A DNA stretch of 64,000 bases from Tubulanus polymorphus (lineage: Eukaryota > Nemertea > Palaeonemertea > Tubulaniformes > Tubulanidae): contig NC_134028.1 of NCBI RefSeq assembly GCF_964204645.1, positions 24,898,153 through 24,962,152 of the forward strand. Direction: 5' to 3'. Under the pieces are notes generated by a model. The model was not told the DNA's origin. It was given only the letters and a program-made list of their open reading frames with translations, and searched no databases. Every line of letters starts with the position of its first letter. The first letter of the stretch is position 1. A program made the translations under genes and the position numbers. Of this stretch, positions 1 to 27,789 are shown in pieces.

Positions 1-105
1 AGGACCAATTTTACTAGTCGCAGCTAGGCAAGGTCTACTTGTAAACCATAATACATGTAAAATATATACAACATAATAAATAATTGATGCAGATTTGTTA
101 CGAAC

Positions 106-1822
106 CTTTAGCTTCTTCCTTATACTTTTTATACTTCTCCAAATGAGCTTCAGTCTTGAAATGATCCATCATCGTCTAGAGAATAGAATTATTTAAATCG
201 GTTGATATTTTCATCGGGAATAATTTCTGATTTATTCCATGGGATTTCCAGGTGAGTGTCCACCTTGTAAGCAAGTACCTGAACGTCATCAAGCGGGGCT
301 CGGAAGAAACATAGTTTACACTCGGCCTCATTTTCCTCGTGATCTTTGTGCCATATATATTTCTGCAGGTATACGTCAGTCAGTTCACCAGACGGACTGA
401 AAAACAAGATTAATAAATTAATGATCAAAAATCCTTTTCAGGGTCCCTAGAGATCAGTCATTCCTGAATATATTATAAGCAGTTTTCAAGGAGAAAATTA
501 TTTCAAGTTTTGAGGAAGTGTCTGCATCACTTTCATATCCTAATTACAGTAGACTCCTCCTAAATCGGTGCTGTTTATCTCAGTAAACCGGTAATTCAGT
601 GGTTTTGTAAGCAAATTGTTATCCTTCATACTACACAACTCGGTTTCTAATTCAGTAAGCGCCTAATAGGTTAAACATAAAGAGAGATTAAGGCTGAGTT
701 TTAGGACCCTGTTTCGGGACAAATTATGCGCTGGTATCTAAATGCCAATATCTTAAACTCAATACTTACAGAAACTTTTCGACGAGCCCATCAGGTCCAG
801 CTAGAAAAGAAACAGTCACGCTTTGAAATGTAGAAAATGATAAATAAGTTGAAAATTCGATTGAAGGGCCTGTTTATGAGTCTTGGTCAGTTCAGGGTAC
901 CGGTAATGTTCTAGGATATCATCTTGAATGACAGACAATTGCCGGGGTCAGATTGGTGAACTCGGCAGGAATTCTAATATCACATTTTTTCCCGTCCTTG
1001 CAAATGGTCTTTTTTCAAAACAAATTATCTGGATATTTTTACACACAATTTTCCCAGATTTTGTTTTTACATTTTTAACGAAAGGTACAATACTACATGA
1101 CCTCTTGTATCATCTCATCTTCAGCTTATCTCCACTTCTACTGCTACAATCAAACCGATCCGAGTTTGCCCAAAATGCCGTTCATGGCGCGTGGCGAGAT
1201 AATGTTTTGTAAAATCTTTTTCTTATGATGTCAATAAACTAATATTATATTTAAAAAAAAAACCGATCATACATCGACTCATAGAACACTAAATCTCGAT
1301 ATCGTGAATGTTACCTTTACTGATGGCGGAACGAATCCGTGCAAGAAGACTTGATTTATCTCCTCCTGCACCGAGACCGAGTCTATTACATTCATCTCTC
1401 AACTCATTCACAGTCATAGATTCATACAATACGTCATCCTGTAATAAATAAACACTATGTTTTATTCTTTCAGTTTCTTGCACTCGATCAATGGTTATCA
1501 GATTTTAGGAATTTTTTATGCTTATTTCCAGCAGAACTCTGTCTAGTGTCTGAACAACCGGCCCATCCCCATCAAATCAACTATTCTTTCTATTCATGTA
1601 TTAAATTTGACTAAAGTAAAGTTAAGCATTTACTGGTCGCATCGTTTTAAGTTTAAACATTCTTGCTGTGATGTCTGTAAATGCTAGTTGTTTTTTACCC
1701 CGACTACCAGTATCAAAAATAAAACTTCATTGAATTGAACTTGGAAGGAACGAATGAAGAAGGGAATGAATAAGTTCTCTCGGGATTTTCTCTGAGAATG
1801 ATTTATCACTTACCTTATTCAT
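106..1822 (-). CDS. SAP-domain and U1-like zinc-finger protein, 5' part (runs off left edge)
   Basis: Five phase-consistent coding exons on the minus strand: 1814-1822, 1315-1438, 770-800, 264-396 and 106-175. The first coding exon is only 9 nt (Met-Asn-Lys) and is followed by a strong GTAAGTGA donor. About 122 residues are visible and the gene continues to the left beyond the window. Exon 2 encodes a SAP motif (ESMTVNELRDECNRLGLGAG, then KSSLLARIRSA), a helix-extension-helix module that in known proteins binds DNA or RNA. Exons 4 and 5 join to give C-x2-C (ECKLC) followed by H-x5-H (DHFKTEAH) and a Lys-rich helix, which resembles a U1/matrin-type zinc finger. The paired Cys and His lie on different exons, which supports the join. 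A nuclear, nucleic-acid-binding role is inferred. I do not recognise the orthologue. Confidence 0.72.
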
Positions 1823-3271
1823 GATTAATTCTTCGTTATTCACTCATCAGATGGTGAATATAACAATAAATGCAGGCCGAAATTAAAAAGCAAAACGGTG
1901 AAAATATATAACAATAGTTCAATTCAATTCTTTTGAATTATTTACAAATCAGCAAGGCCTGGTATAGTCGGAGCCACCCTGCTCGCTTCCCTGTGTCAGT
2001 GTTAGTCGGAGCCGTAAATTCTAACGGGGCCGCGCCGCGTGTAGAGTACCTAATCGTCACCAGGACCGGGACTCAATTGTGTACTATAATCAAAGTGTCT
2101 TCTGACGATTTTTGGATTTTTCATTTTTGTCTGTTAGTTTGGGTTCCGCATACGCTGAAACACGGCTCCATTAGTGTGTTGACAGCATTTAAGCCAGGGT
2201 TCCTTGATAATTTTGGTGGCATGTTGTGCCACAGATTGCTTAATCTGATAAAAAATCAAATATCAACCACCAGTTACTAATCGGTTTTAACAAGCTTTAT
2301 TTATTGTTAACGTTAGGTTTTATGATAAAAAGGATTTTCTAAACATACATGAAAAATATTGACTTTGTAATGTGCATGTATATAATATGAGTTGGGGAGT
2401 TTTTCAGAGCCTTACATGAAGACATTATACAAAAATATCATTGGCACATTGTAGTAGTCATGTATTACTAATATCACATGAATATGAAACGTATATTTTC
2501 TCTTTTTGAAGTTCACTCGCTTTTTTTCAAGAGATATTGTGACTTACATTCTAGACATTCTTATAGCTAAGTACAGTTATCAGTTGTTATCAGAATAGAC
2601 CAGACGATCTTCCGGGTAGCCTAGTACCTGGGCAACAGCAGTAATCTATCAATAAATCCAATTACTCAAATACTAACAAGATTTCTCTGAAATCACCTTT
2701 TACCCCCACCTTATTTATTAAGTGTTCAAAACACTTGATACCGGGGGTGAAAGTTCAACAAATGAAATGCATACATTTCGACCGGTAACAAAAAGTATAA
2801 GTCTTATCAGGCAATGTTGTTAAGTATGTATGAAAGAATTTGCGAATTTACGAAATTTTAAGCATTAAATGCCTGAAGTCAGAAAAAATGATGGCAGAAA
2901 AATATTAAAACTTTGAAAACTTTTGAATTGTTCTACGAGGCAAAATTTCCTCATTTTCTTGTATCAGGCAACTGAAACAGTTGTACTAATTATGGATTTG
3001 GCAAATATTATCACAATCAACATTTTAGAGTGCCGCATGCCTCTTTTAGCCGAGACACGAAAAATTGAGAAAAAAAAGTTACAAATGAATGAATTCAATA
3101 AAGCTCCAATTAAATCAGATCCTTGAGACAGTTTCGCGGAAAAATAGAATATGAAAGAATTTAAATAGAAATACAGTTAAATACAGATAAGAACTGGAAC
3201 CATTTCGACAGTTCGAGGCCTAGGCCAGTTGAGGGATTACAAACTCTGATCGCTTCTACATGTATCAATCA
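1823..3271. other. intergenic spacer, 1.8-3.3 kb
   Basis: No convincing exon seen. The stretch near 1955-2060 is GC-richer than its surroundings and looks like an old dispersed repeat. Open frames here lack splice-site support or recognisable protein motifs. Confidence 0.5.
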
Positions 3272-3401
3272 GGGGCCAGTTGCTCAAAAGTTGGTTAAAG
3301 ATAACCGGCCGTTAAATACCATAGTAACAATGAAATTTCAATTGTCACCATATCAACTATCCACTGCTTAACTCTAACCAACTTTTGAGCAACCAGCCCC
3401 G
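3272..3401. mobile_element. palindromic MITE family B, full copy
   Basis: The ends are near-perfect inverted repeats: GGGGCCAGTTGCTCAAAAGT at the left and its complement ACTTTTGAGCAACCAGCCCC at the right. The centre is AT-rich. The same element recurs at 5092-5220 and 61500-61617 and as half copies elsewhere. It has no coding capacity, so it would be a non-autonomous element. Confidence 0.8.
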
Positions 3402-3402
3402 G

Positions 3403-3512
3403 GGTCCAGTTCCACAGTTCTGAGTTAAGATTTGACCCTGGGTTAAAACATTGAAAATGAACTAACTTTAACTCAGAGTTAACTCTAACTCACAACTGTG
3501 GAACTGGGTCCA
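3403..3512. mobile_element. palindromic MITE family A, full copy
   Basis: Inverted terminal repeats begin GGTCCAGTTCCACAGTTCTG and end GTGGAACTGGGTCC. The interior carries GAGTTAA/TTAACTC blocks around a TTCATTTTCAAT-type centre read on the other strand. It sits 1 bp from the family B copy. Other full copies are at 52843-52950, 53326-53437 and 61199-61309. Confidence 0.82.
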
Positions 3513-4194
3513 GGTTTGCAAACTCTGCTATTCAGCAATACGTAGAGCACATTCTGGTCGAAACGGACATACCAGAAATGTATTCCAAAATCCGTAGCTC
3601 GACCTATCAAAACCTGCCTTTACTGAGAACTGTCGAACAGGGCTGTGTACAGTTAACCTTGTCTGACGCTCCAGTGTGGTGTGCCACACAACTTATGTTA
3701 TGTTATGACCTAGTTTGGGAACAGCTTGGCTTGATGCGTTATAAAATCATATTCATACACACAAAATGCAGCAGTTGTTTTTATCATCAGGATCGAGATC
3801 CTCAGTTTTTGTTAAACCCTTTCAGTGCACCGGTGTATACACCACAGTGCGACGTATAAGTTGGTGAAGAACTAGTACATCGCATTACGGTGTATATAAG
3901 TAAATAATTAGTTATTATCTCTATTGAAAGATGGCAGCACCTGTCAAACATGTTGAGATATTAGCAACTTAGGATACACCGCAGCGTGCTGTAGATGCAC
4001 TTAATCGGTATATCAATTATACAATTCACGGAGGTGGAACTTTTCAAAATTTCCAACTTCTTCCAGCACCGAAGGGAAATTTAACTGAAAGGGTTAAATT
4101 TGACTCCAGAGTTAAAAACAGTTCATTTTCAATTAGTAACTGTAAGAGTCAAATTCTAATTGAAAACTGCATAACTGGATCCGCTGTTGTACGT
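3513..4194. other. intergenic spacer downstream of LDAF1
   Basis: Probable 3' flank of the minus-strand LDAF1 gene. It contains a degraded family A remnant around 4075-4150 (TTAACTGAAAGGGTTAAATT and a TTCATTTTCAATTAG core). No other gene seen. Confidence 0.45.
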
Positions 4195-4987
4195 TCATTC
4201 ATCTGCCGCATCTACTTCGCTTGAGTCCTTCGTCTCTTTAGAACTACCGGTGCTACTCGTCACAGCTGTACCGCGCGGATGCTTGCTGGCAATTTTGTTT
4301 TTCGTGTCGAGCAGTACTTTATACCCACCGGTGAATAGGAACCAAATGGCGATGACAACGCCACCTACACTAAAACTGAAGAACCCTACGACGAACAGTA
4401 CGAGCACCAACAATGTACCGGCAATCGAAAGAATTGTTCCTGAAATATATGCAGAACATTTGACTAGATATTGTTCAACAAGGATTCTACAGCCAACTGT
4501 GGCAAGTGAGGATCCACCAGGTGCGGTATCAGCGTTCATATTAGCTCAATCTGTTTCAAAGCAATTATTTGATCTGCATTGATAGGAATATTGACATCCA
4601 CTCTCTGGTAGGGGCAGCAGATATTTTAAAAGCCGTGGTTGATTCTCAGAGGAGTGGATTTGAAAATGAATGGGCCGCCCCTCTAAAACCTGTTAAAACC
4701 TGCGAACACTGGATGTCGATATATTTACCTTCAATAAACATGAATCCCATGAATGTAAAAGCGATAGTACCGGCGGCGAAAGCGATGAAACAACCGATTG
4801 GAATCGAACAGAATCCCAGCACGATTATAATCAATAACGTAGCGAGAGGATGAGCGATCGCGTATTCCTTCACGCAGTCGGCTTTCTGCGTCAGGTGAAA
4901 TCTCTTGTTGACGCGCTGGCCGAATCGACGCATGTGGTCCCAGACGACCTCAGGGGTGCTGCTGTATTCCGGAGCTGACGGGTCCAT
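4195..4987 (-). CDS. LDAF1: lipid droplet assembly factor 1 (promethin/TMEM159) orthologue
   Basis: Two coding exons, 4729-4987 and 4195-4439, join in phase 1 (donor GAAG|GTAAATAT, acceptor ATTTCAG|GAACAATT) and give 167 aa, close to the human protein's length of about 160. The promethin core is visible. AHPLATLLIIIVLGFCSIPI continues into a long hydrophobic run ending in FMFIEG, and after the junction a second hairpin reads TLLVLVLFVVGFFSFSVGG. The C-terminal tail is polar and acidic. Known family members sit in the ER as a seipin partner and mark sites of lipid-droplet formation; function here is by homology. An AG lies just upstream of the start codon (TTTTCAG|AAATATGG), so at least one 5' UTR exon is likely. 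The gene diverges from TBCD. Confidence 0.88.
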
Positions 4988-5091
4988 ATTTCTGAAAAGA
5001 TTAACGTTAAGATTCTAACAGGAAATCCAAGATCCCCTAATATTTCCCCCACCCTCGATCATAAATTTCAAAAAGAACCAATTAAAGATCA

Positions 5092-5220
5092 GGGGCCAGT
5101 TGCTCAAAAGTTGGTTAAAGATAACCAGCGGATAAATACCATAGTAACACTGAACTTTTAATTTTCACTATGTCAAATATCCACTCGTTAACCGTAACCA
5201 ACTTTTGAGCAACTGGCCCC
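5092..5220. mobile_element. palindromic MITE family B, full copy
   Basis: Begins GGGGCCAGTTGCTCAAAAGT and ends ACTTTTGAGCAACTGGCCCC. It is closely similar to 3272-3401 throughout, including the internal GATACCATAGTAACA-like stretch (ATACCATAGTAACA). Confidence 0.82.
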
Positions 5221-6697
5221 GAGAATCCAAAATTCACTGATATTTTCCCTGACCCTCGACCAAAACTTAAATATAAGTTATCCAAAAGGGTTGTGCCAGT
5301 CTGGACACCAGCAAGAACAAGATAGACAATAACAAATTCAAATTCCCTGACTCTCTAAGAAAGAGTCTGAATTCCCTATTTTCCCCGAATTCACTTAAAG
5401 TCCTCTTTCAGTCAGTCTTGGTTGAGTTGTCATCTGGATAAGTCATCACATTATAAGTCATCACTATTTTTTAGTCCCAATTTGAATCTTTATTCAAATT
5501 ACCAAGTGTGGTCATCCTTTGAATAAGTTGTCAATGATCTGATATCCTCTAGATGATTTAAGCATGACTGTAGTTTTCTTGGCTTGTCATAAAACCATTA
5601 GGCCTACCGGTATATAGATCAACCTCAGTTTCCCTGATGATAAACAGATTATCAAACGGATACTGGGGTTGACTGGTCAATGATGCTGGTTATGGATAGT
5701 TCAGACTCCTATTACATACCCGTGCATATTTCCGATGTTTTATGAAGTACAGAAATCGTATAAGTTACATAACACTGTGCCACAAAAATATCCAGGTTCA
5801 GAGCAATTTACACTGAACATCAGTCTACTAGTCTGCTGGCTTGTTTAAGATAAATCGAATGAACTGACAGTGTGTAGCGCATATAGGTTAATATTCACCT
5901 CGACATACTTTTCAATGTCACACTGTGAGGTGACCCAGACTCACTGACGCCTAGGCCATTGACTGAATATAAAAGAAGATTAGATGATAAATGTTGCCCT
6001 TTTTACACTTTCCAAAGGTACTCATGCACTGTCAGGGGAGGGGACATTATTTGAAGTTTTTAGGAATTTAGCCCTATGCTTTCTGACACCGAAATCTAGG
6101 ATTTCTAAGGCATACATTTCATTGTCATACTCATTGAAGAACTCTTGAAACCGCTCCAAATCCATACACAATCATACACATCCAAAAAAACCCAAAAACG
6201 TCATTTCATTTTCAGTCTATCCTTGTCTTGCTCCAGTTTCCAGTACACTTAAAAGGGCTTGACAAGGCGAACAAAATCACCACAAAATTAGGCTCTACTT
6301 ACGTTGACGTAACCTTTCCTACTATCTTGGACAGAAAATGCTCGACTTAATCGCAGAAAGAAGGGCGCACACGCAATATCGAATTCCCTTCCGGGTTCAA
6401 TAAGGTTATTGACAAGTACCGACCTACATGAAGCTATCACTTTATTCGGATCTACCAGATTCAGGTTACTCATTTCCGGTTCTCCCGTACGTGTCTCACT
6501 GCCGGCAATACTTAAAATGCAAACTCGTGTCATTACCCTGCTGAAATGGCGAATACTATGATTGTTTCCTGTTGTTGATCGCTATCAGTATCAACCCGAT
6601 TGACTGCGTAAAACGACATTTTATCAAAATAGCTTAACACAAAAAGAACTTATGAATTATGAATGATCCGTAATATACAATATTTGTAATTTTTTTA
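5221..6697. other. upstream region of LDAF1, with a possible 5' exon
   Basis: Mostly AT-rich non-coding sequence. On the minus strand a stretch open from about 6533 ends at a very good donor at 6301 (GTCAAC|GTAAGTAGA). Spliced to the acceptor in front of the LDAF1 start it would be out of frame, so if real it is a 5' UTR exon (perhaps with an upstream ORF) or an exon of an unrelated gene. Confidence 0.35.
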
Positions 6698-7105
6698 CTT
6701 TGAACATCTTAATTGCGGTCGCGTGTCTCTGACCCATCTTTGATAATAGATTTAGCAAAATCGAATCTGGAAGATGGGCTTTTTTAACATGTTTCTAGTT
6801 TTTGGCGGCATTTGAAGGTTCATGAAGATATCAAAAAATATAAAAAATTCAGAAAACTCTCAGTTCCCGTTTTTTTATACATAGACTTTGAACATTTTAA
6901 TTGCGGTCGCGTGTCTCTGACTCGTCCTTGATAATAGATTCAGCAAAGTAGAATCTGGAATATGGGCTTTTTTTAACATGTTTCTAGTTTTTGGCGGTAT
7001 TAGCGAATTAGATCATTTGAAAGATCATACAGATTTCTCTTACATATCAAAAATGCAGAAAACTCTCAGTTCCCGTTTTTTAATTAATCGAACATCTTTG
7101 AATAT
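6698..7105. repeat. two-copy tandem duplication, unit about 190-208 bp
   Basis: Copy 1 starts at 6698 (CTTTGAACATCTTAATTGCG) and copy 2 at 6886 (CTTTGAACATTTTAATTGCG). Both then carry GGTCGCGTGTCTCTGAC, AACATGTTTCTAGTTTTTGG and AACTCTCAGTTCCCGTTTTT in the same order. Copy 2 has an extra block of about 20 bp near 7000-7045. The start of a third partial copy is visible near 7091. Confidence 0.85.
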
Positions 7106-7479
7106 CTTAATTGACAACAGGCGCGCGCCTTTTCAATTTCATTATATGGATATGTTACTGACTAATCATATTTGGCCTATAATCAAACCGACATAGAAAC
7201 TACATTAATTAACGCGTATTGTGTTACGCCTTTTGATCGAGATAATGAGACAAATTTCGATTGAATTTCAAAGGACACTTTTGCCTTTTGTGCCATTTTG
7301 AATAGGTTACACCATTGGTAATTTGCTTTAATCTTACATCGCGTATCTCTAGGTGGTCAGTTTCCGAAATGCAATCGATTTATCAATACTTTGAATATTA
7401 TTATTGTCCCTACATTTTTAATAATCATGTATCATCCTTATCCACTGATGATTCGGCGTTCCCCAGGATATAAACTCTA

Positions 7480-7887
7480 ATGGCTATGTTCTCTATTTTT
7501 TCTTACGGACGTAATAGAATAACAAATCTGAATAACGCAGTTCATCAGACATTAGATGCTGACGTTGTTACCGAAAAAATAAGGAAAGCGAAACTATCTC
7601 CCACGTGGATCCGACAAAACCAGTTTTGGGATGAACTATGCTTTGCAGTATTTTGTAAAAACTCTGATCGGTTGAGGCAAAAACTTTACCGCTTTTGCCA
7701 GTACCGGAGTATGGATTTCGACACCATCTGCAGTGAGAAACACGAATTTTCACCAGTTTCGGTTATGCGAGATTCACCAACAAGAAGTTATGCGGATGTC
7801 TTGAAGAGTCCTTTGCACAAAGTTGTAGAGCCCGATTTGGTAAATATAATTGTCATATTCATTATAATTAATTTTCTATTTCAGTGA
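7480..7887 (+). CDS. hypothetical small protein (doubtful)
   Basis: An open frame of 120-135 residues starts at an ATG 10 nt downstream of a GGATATAAA-like TATA sequence. It reads as plausible protein: basic, with WIRQNQFWDELCF, several Cys, and SPTRSYADVLKSPLHKV near the end. A donor (TTG|GTAAAT, 7840) and acceptor (TATTTCAG, 7884) bracket a 45-nt segment. Whether or not it is spliced, the frame ends at the same TGA (7885-7887). Directly after, an in-frame ATG at 7891 opens a 37-codon Pro/Cys-rich frame ending near 8004. No family recognised. It could be a degraded gene. Confidence 0.35.
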   Translation: MAMFSIFSYGRNRITNLNNAVHQTLDADVVTEKIRKAKLSPTWIRQNQFWDELCFAVFCKNSDRLRQKLYRFCQYRSMDFDTICSEKHEFSPVSVMRDSPTRSYADVLKSPLHKVVEPDLVNIIVIFIIINFLFQ

Positions 7888-8413
7888 AATATGAATAATT
7901 CCAAATTCAAATCATGTAGGTATCCCTTGACGGGTGAAGATGGACAACCGTGTACGTTACCGCCGAGTCCGGTTCCGTGTCCGTACAATAACAACTACAA
8001 ATGAATTTGATGAAATAAGTTGTATATTCATAATTTTATTTTAACGTAAAATATCTTTTTATTCAATAACAGTGGAAAAAATACACATTAAAAACCTCTA
8101 AAAAATTTATAATAAATTTGAATCGAGTGATGAAATAAATTTGAATCGAGTGATACCGCTACCGAATCCACAGTGCTCACTTCACGACGGTCAAGTACCG
8201 AGACTGAACTGAAGCCAAAACCGGATTTTACATCTTTTCCAAAACCGGGTTTTACGAACAGCCCATGATTTTTCACAATTATGCATATGTTTCCAAAAAT
8301 ATAAAAACGTTTGTTTTTCTCATAAAAATGCGAAAGTTTCGAAAGAATGATAAGAAAATTCCAGTCTAATTAAAGGAGCCGATTGGTGCTGCCACCACAT
8401 TGGAGATTCCAAT
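7888..8413. other. TBCD upstream region
   Basis: Contains the short Pro-rich frame noted for the preceding entry and a direct repeat of AAATTTGAATCGAGTGAT near 8115-8155. The last 100 bases before 8414 should hold the TBCD promoter and 5' UTR. No TATA box is obvious. Confidence 0.4.
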
Positions 8414-26689
<18,276 letters not shown>

Positions 26690-26947
26690 TTCTCAGGCCA
26701 GTCAGCGCTTGGTACATGTCTTTACATGTAAATGAATTGCAAAGATAATCATCATTGCACGACAGTTATTTTGAGTCCTGAATTGATTCAATGTGCTACA
26801 TTTTCACGATTGCTTCTCATTAAATGATGCGGCATCTATTTTCAAAACTTATTTTCTATATTTTTATTATGTTAGTTTCATTAATTGATATTTTGTGCCA
26901 GATATCATGTATGGACATCGTAGATTATTTAGTAAATGAACTGTGAT

Positions 26948-26953
26948 AATAAA
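26948..26953 (+). terminator. TBCD poly(A) signal
   Basis: AATAAA about 260 bases after the TBCD stop codon, followed by a T/G-rich stretch (GGATTTTTGTTACTTTG). Confidence 0.7.
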
Positions 26954-27546
26954 ACTAAGGATCTACACTGTAATCGGAACTGGATTTTTGTTACTTTGCA
27001 TTTATTCGTTTTAGCACACAATAGAAACATGCAAACCTGCTAGAAACCTCCATGGTTCAGCTCATCAGGTTATACTCTGTGAACTCCAGTCTACTTGAAG
27101 GCACTTATGGTAATTCACCAACAAGCTTAAGTGTCTGTTACTACAGTGGTTCATAGGCTTTCGAGTCTCGCCTAGTAACGCATATACGACCCAAGCTCCT
27201 GGACTGGGTGAATTCTGGATTAAGAGTTTCTCGATATATACACAGCCTCAAGGGTCATTTCCATAGTCATGGCTTCAGCTTAATGCCAGTATAAGACCAT
27301 TGTTCTAGTTAGCCAATCTAACACATTAAGACCAGTCTCGACTGGAACCAGCCCCTAGTACTTAAACAATCTGTCTCCCATTACTGATTAATGGTTTTAG
27401 AAGAGTTCAGGACATATCTAAAGACCCTTCTATACAGACAATGCTTTTGCTAAAGGAACGCATTTGAACCGCCGTGAATAAGATACATGAGCTGTTATGA
27501 ATAACTTAATATTAGTTTTATTATCTATATGATTTAATATTTCAAT
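26954..27546. other. spacer between the convergent TBCD and ENGASE genes
   Basis: About 600 bp of unique-looking non-coding sequence with no exon or repeat that I can identify. Confidence 0.5.
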
Positions 27547-27552
27547 TTTATT
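27547..27552 (-). terminator. ENGASE poly(A) signal (minus strand)
   Basis: TTTATT on the plus strand is AATAAA on the minus strand, about 240 bases past the proposed ENGASE stop. Confidence 0.5.
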
Positions 27553-27789
27553 GTCTAGATAAATTATCAACGAAAATAAATGACTGACAGTTGAATAAAG
27601 TCTTTCAAACCACGCGGGCTCCTCACAACAGCCTTACAGTATCAATCAACTAAATCGCAGGAACAAGCTAAAAAAGTGAGAGAAAAGAGTCGATTGTAAA
27701 TGAAATCCTTTACAAATCTTATCAATGTTTGAGTGAATAGTGATTTTCTGGTCGCCTTAAGAATCAATGCAACGAGATTCCACTGATTC

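Noticed and set aside
928-1212. Open frame of 94 codons, plus strand
   Set aside because: It lies in an intron of the minus-strand SAP gene, has no family motif, and shows low-complexity hydrophobic content typical of chance AT-rich frames.
1933-2280. Open frame of 115 codons, plus strand
   Set aside because: No splice context or motif. The GC-rich part looks like a dispersed repeat rather than coding sequence.
4187-4853. Plus-strand open frames across the LDAF1 locus
   Set aside because: They are complements of the LDAF1 exons on the minus strand, where family similarity and splicing are clear.
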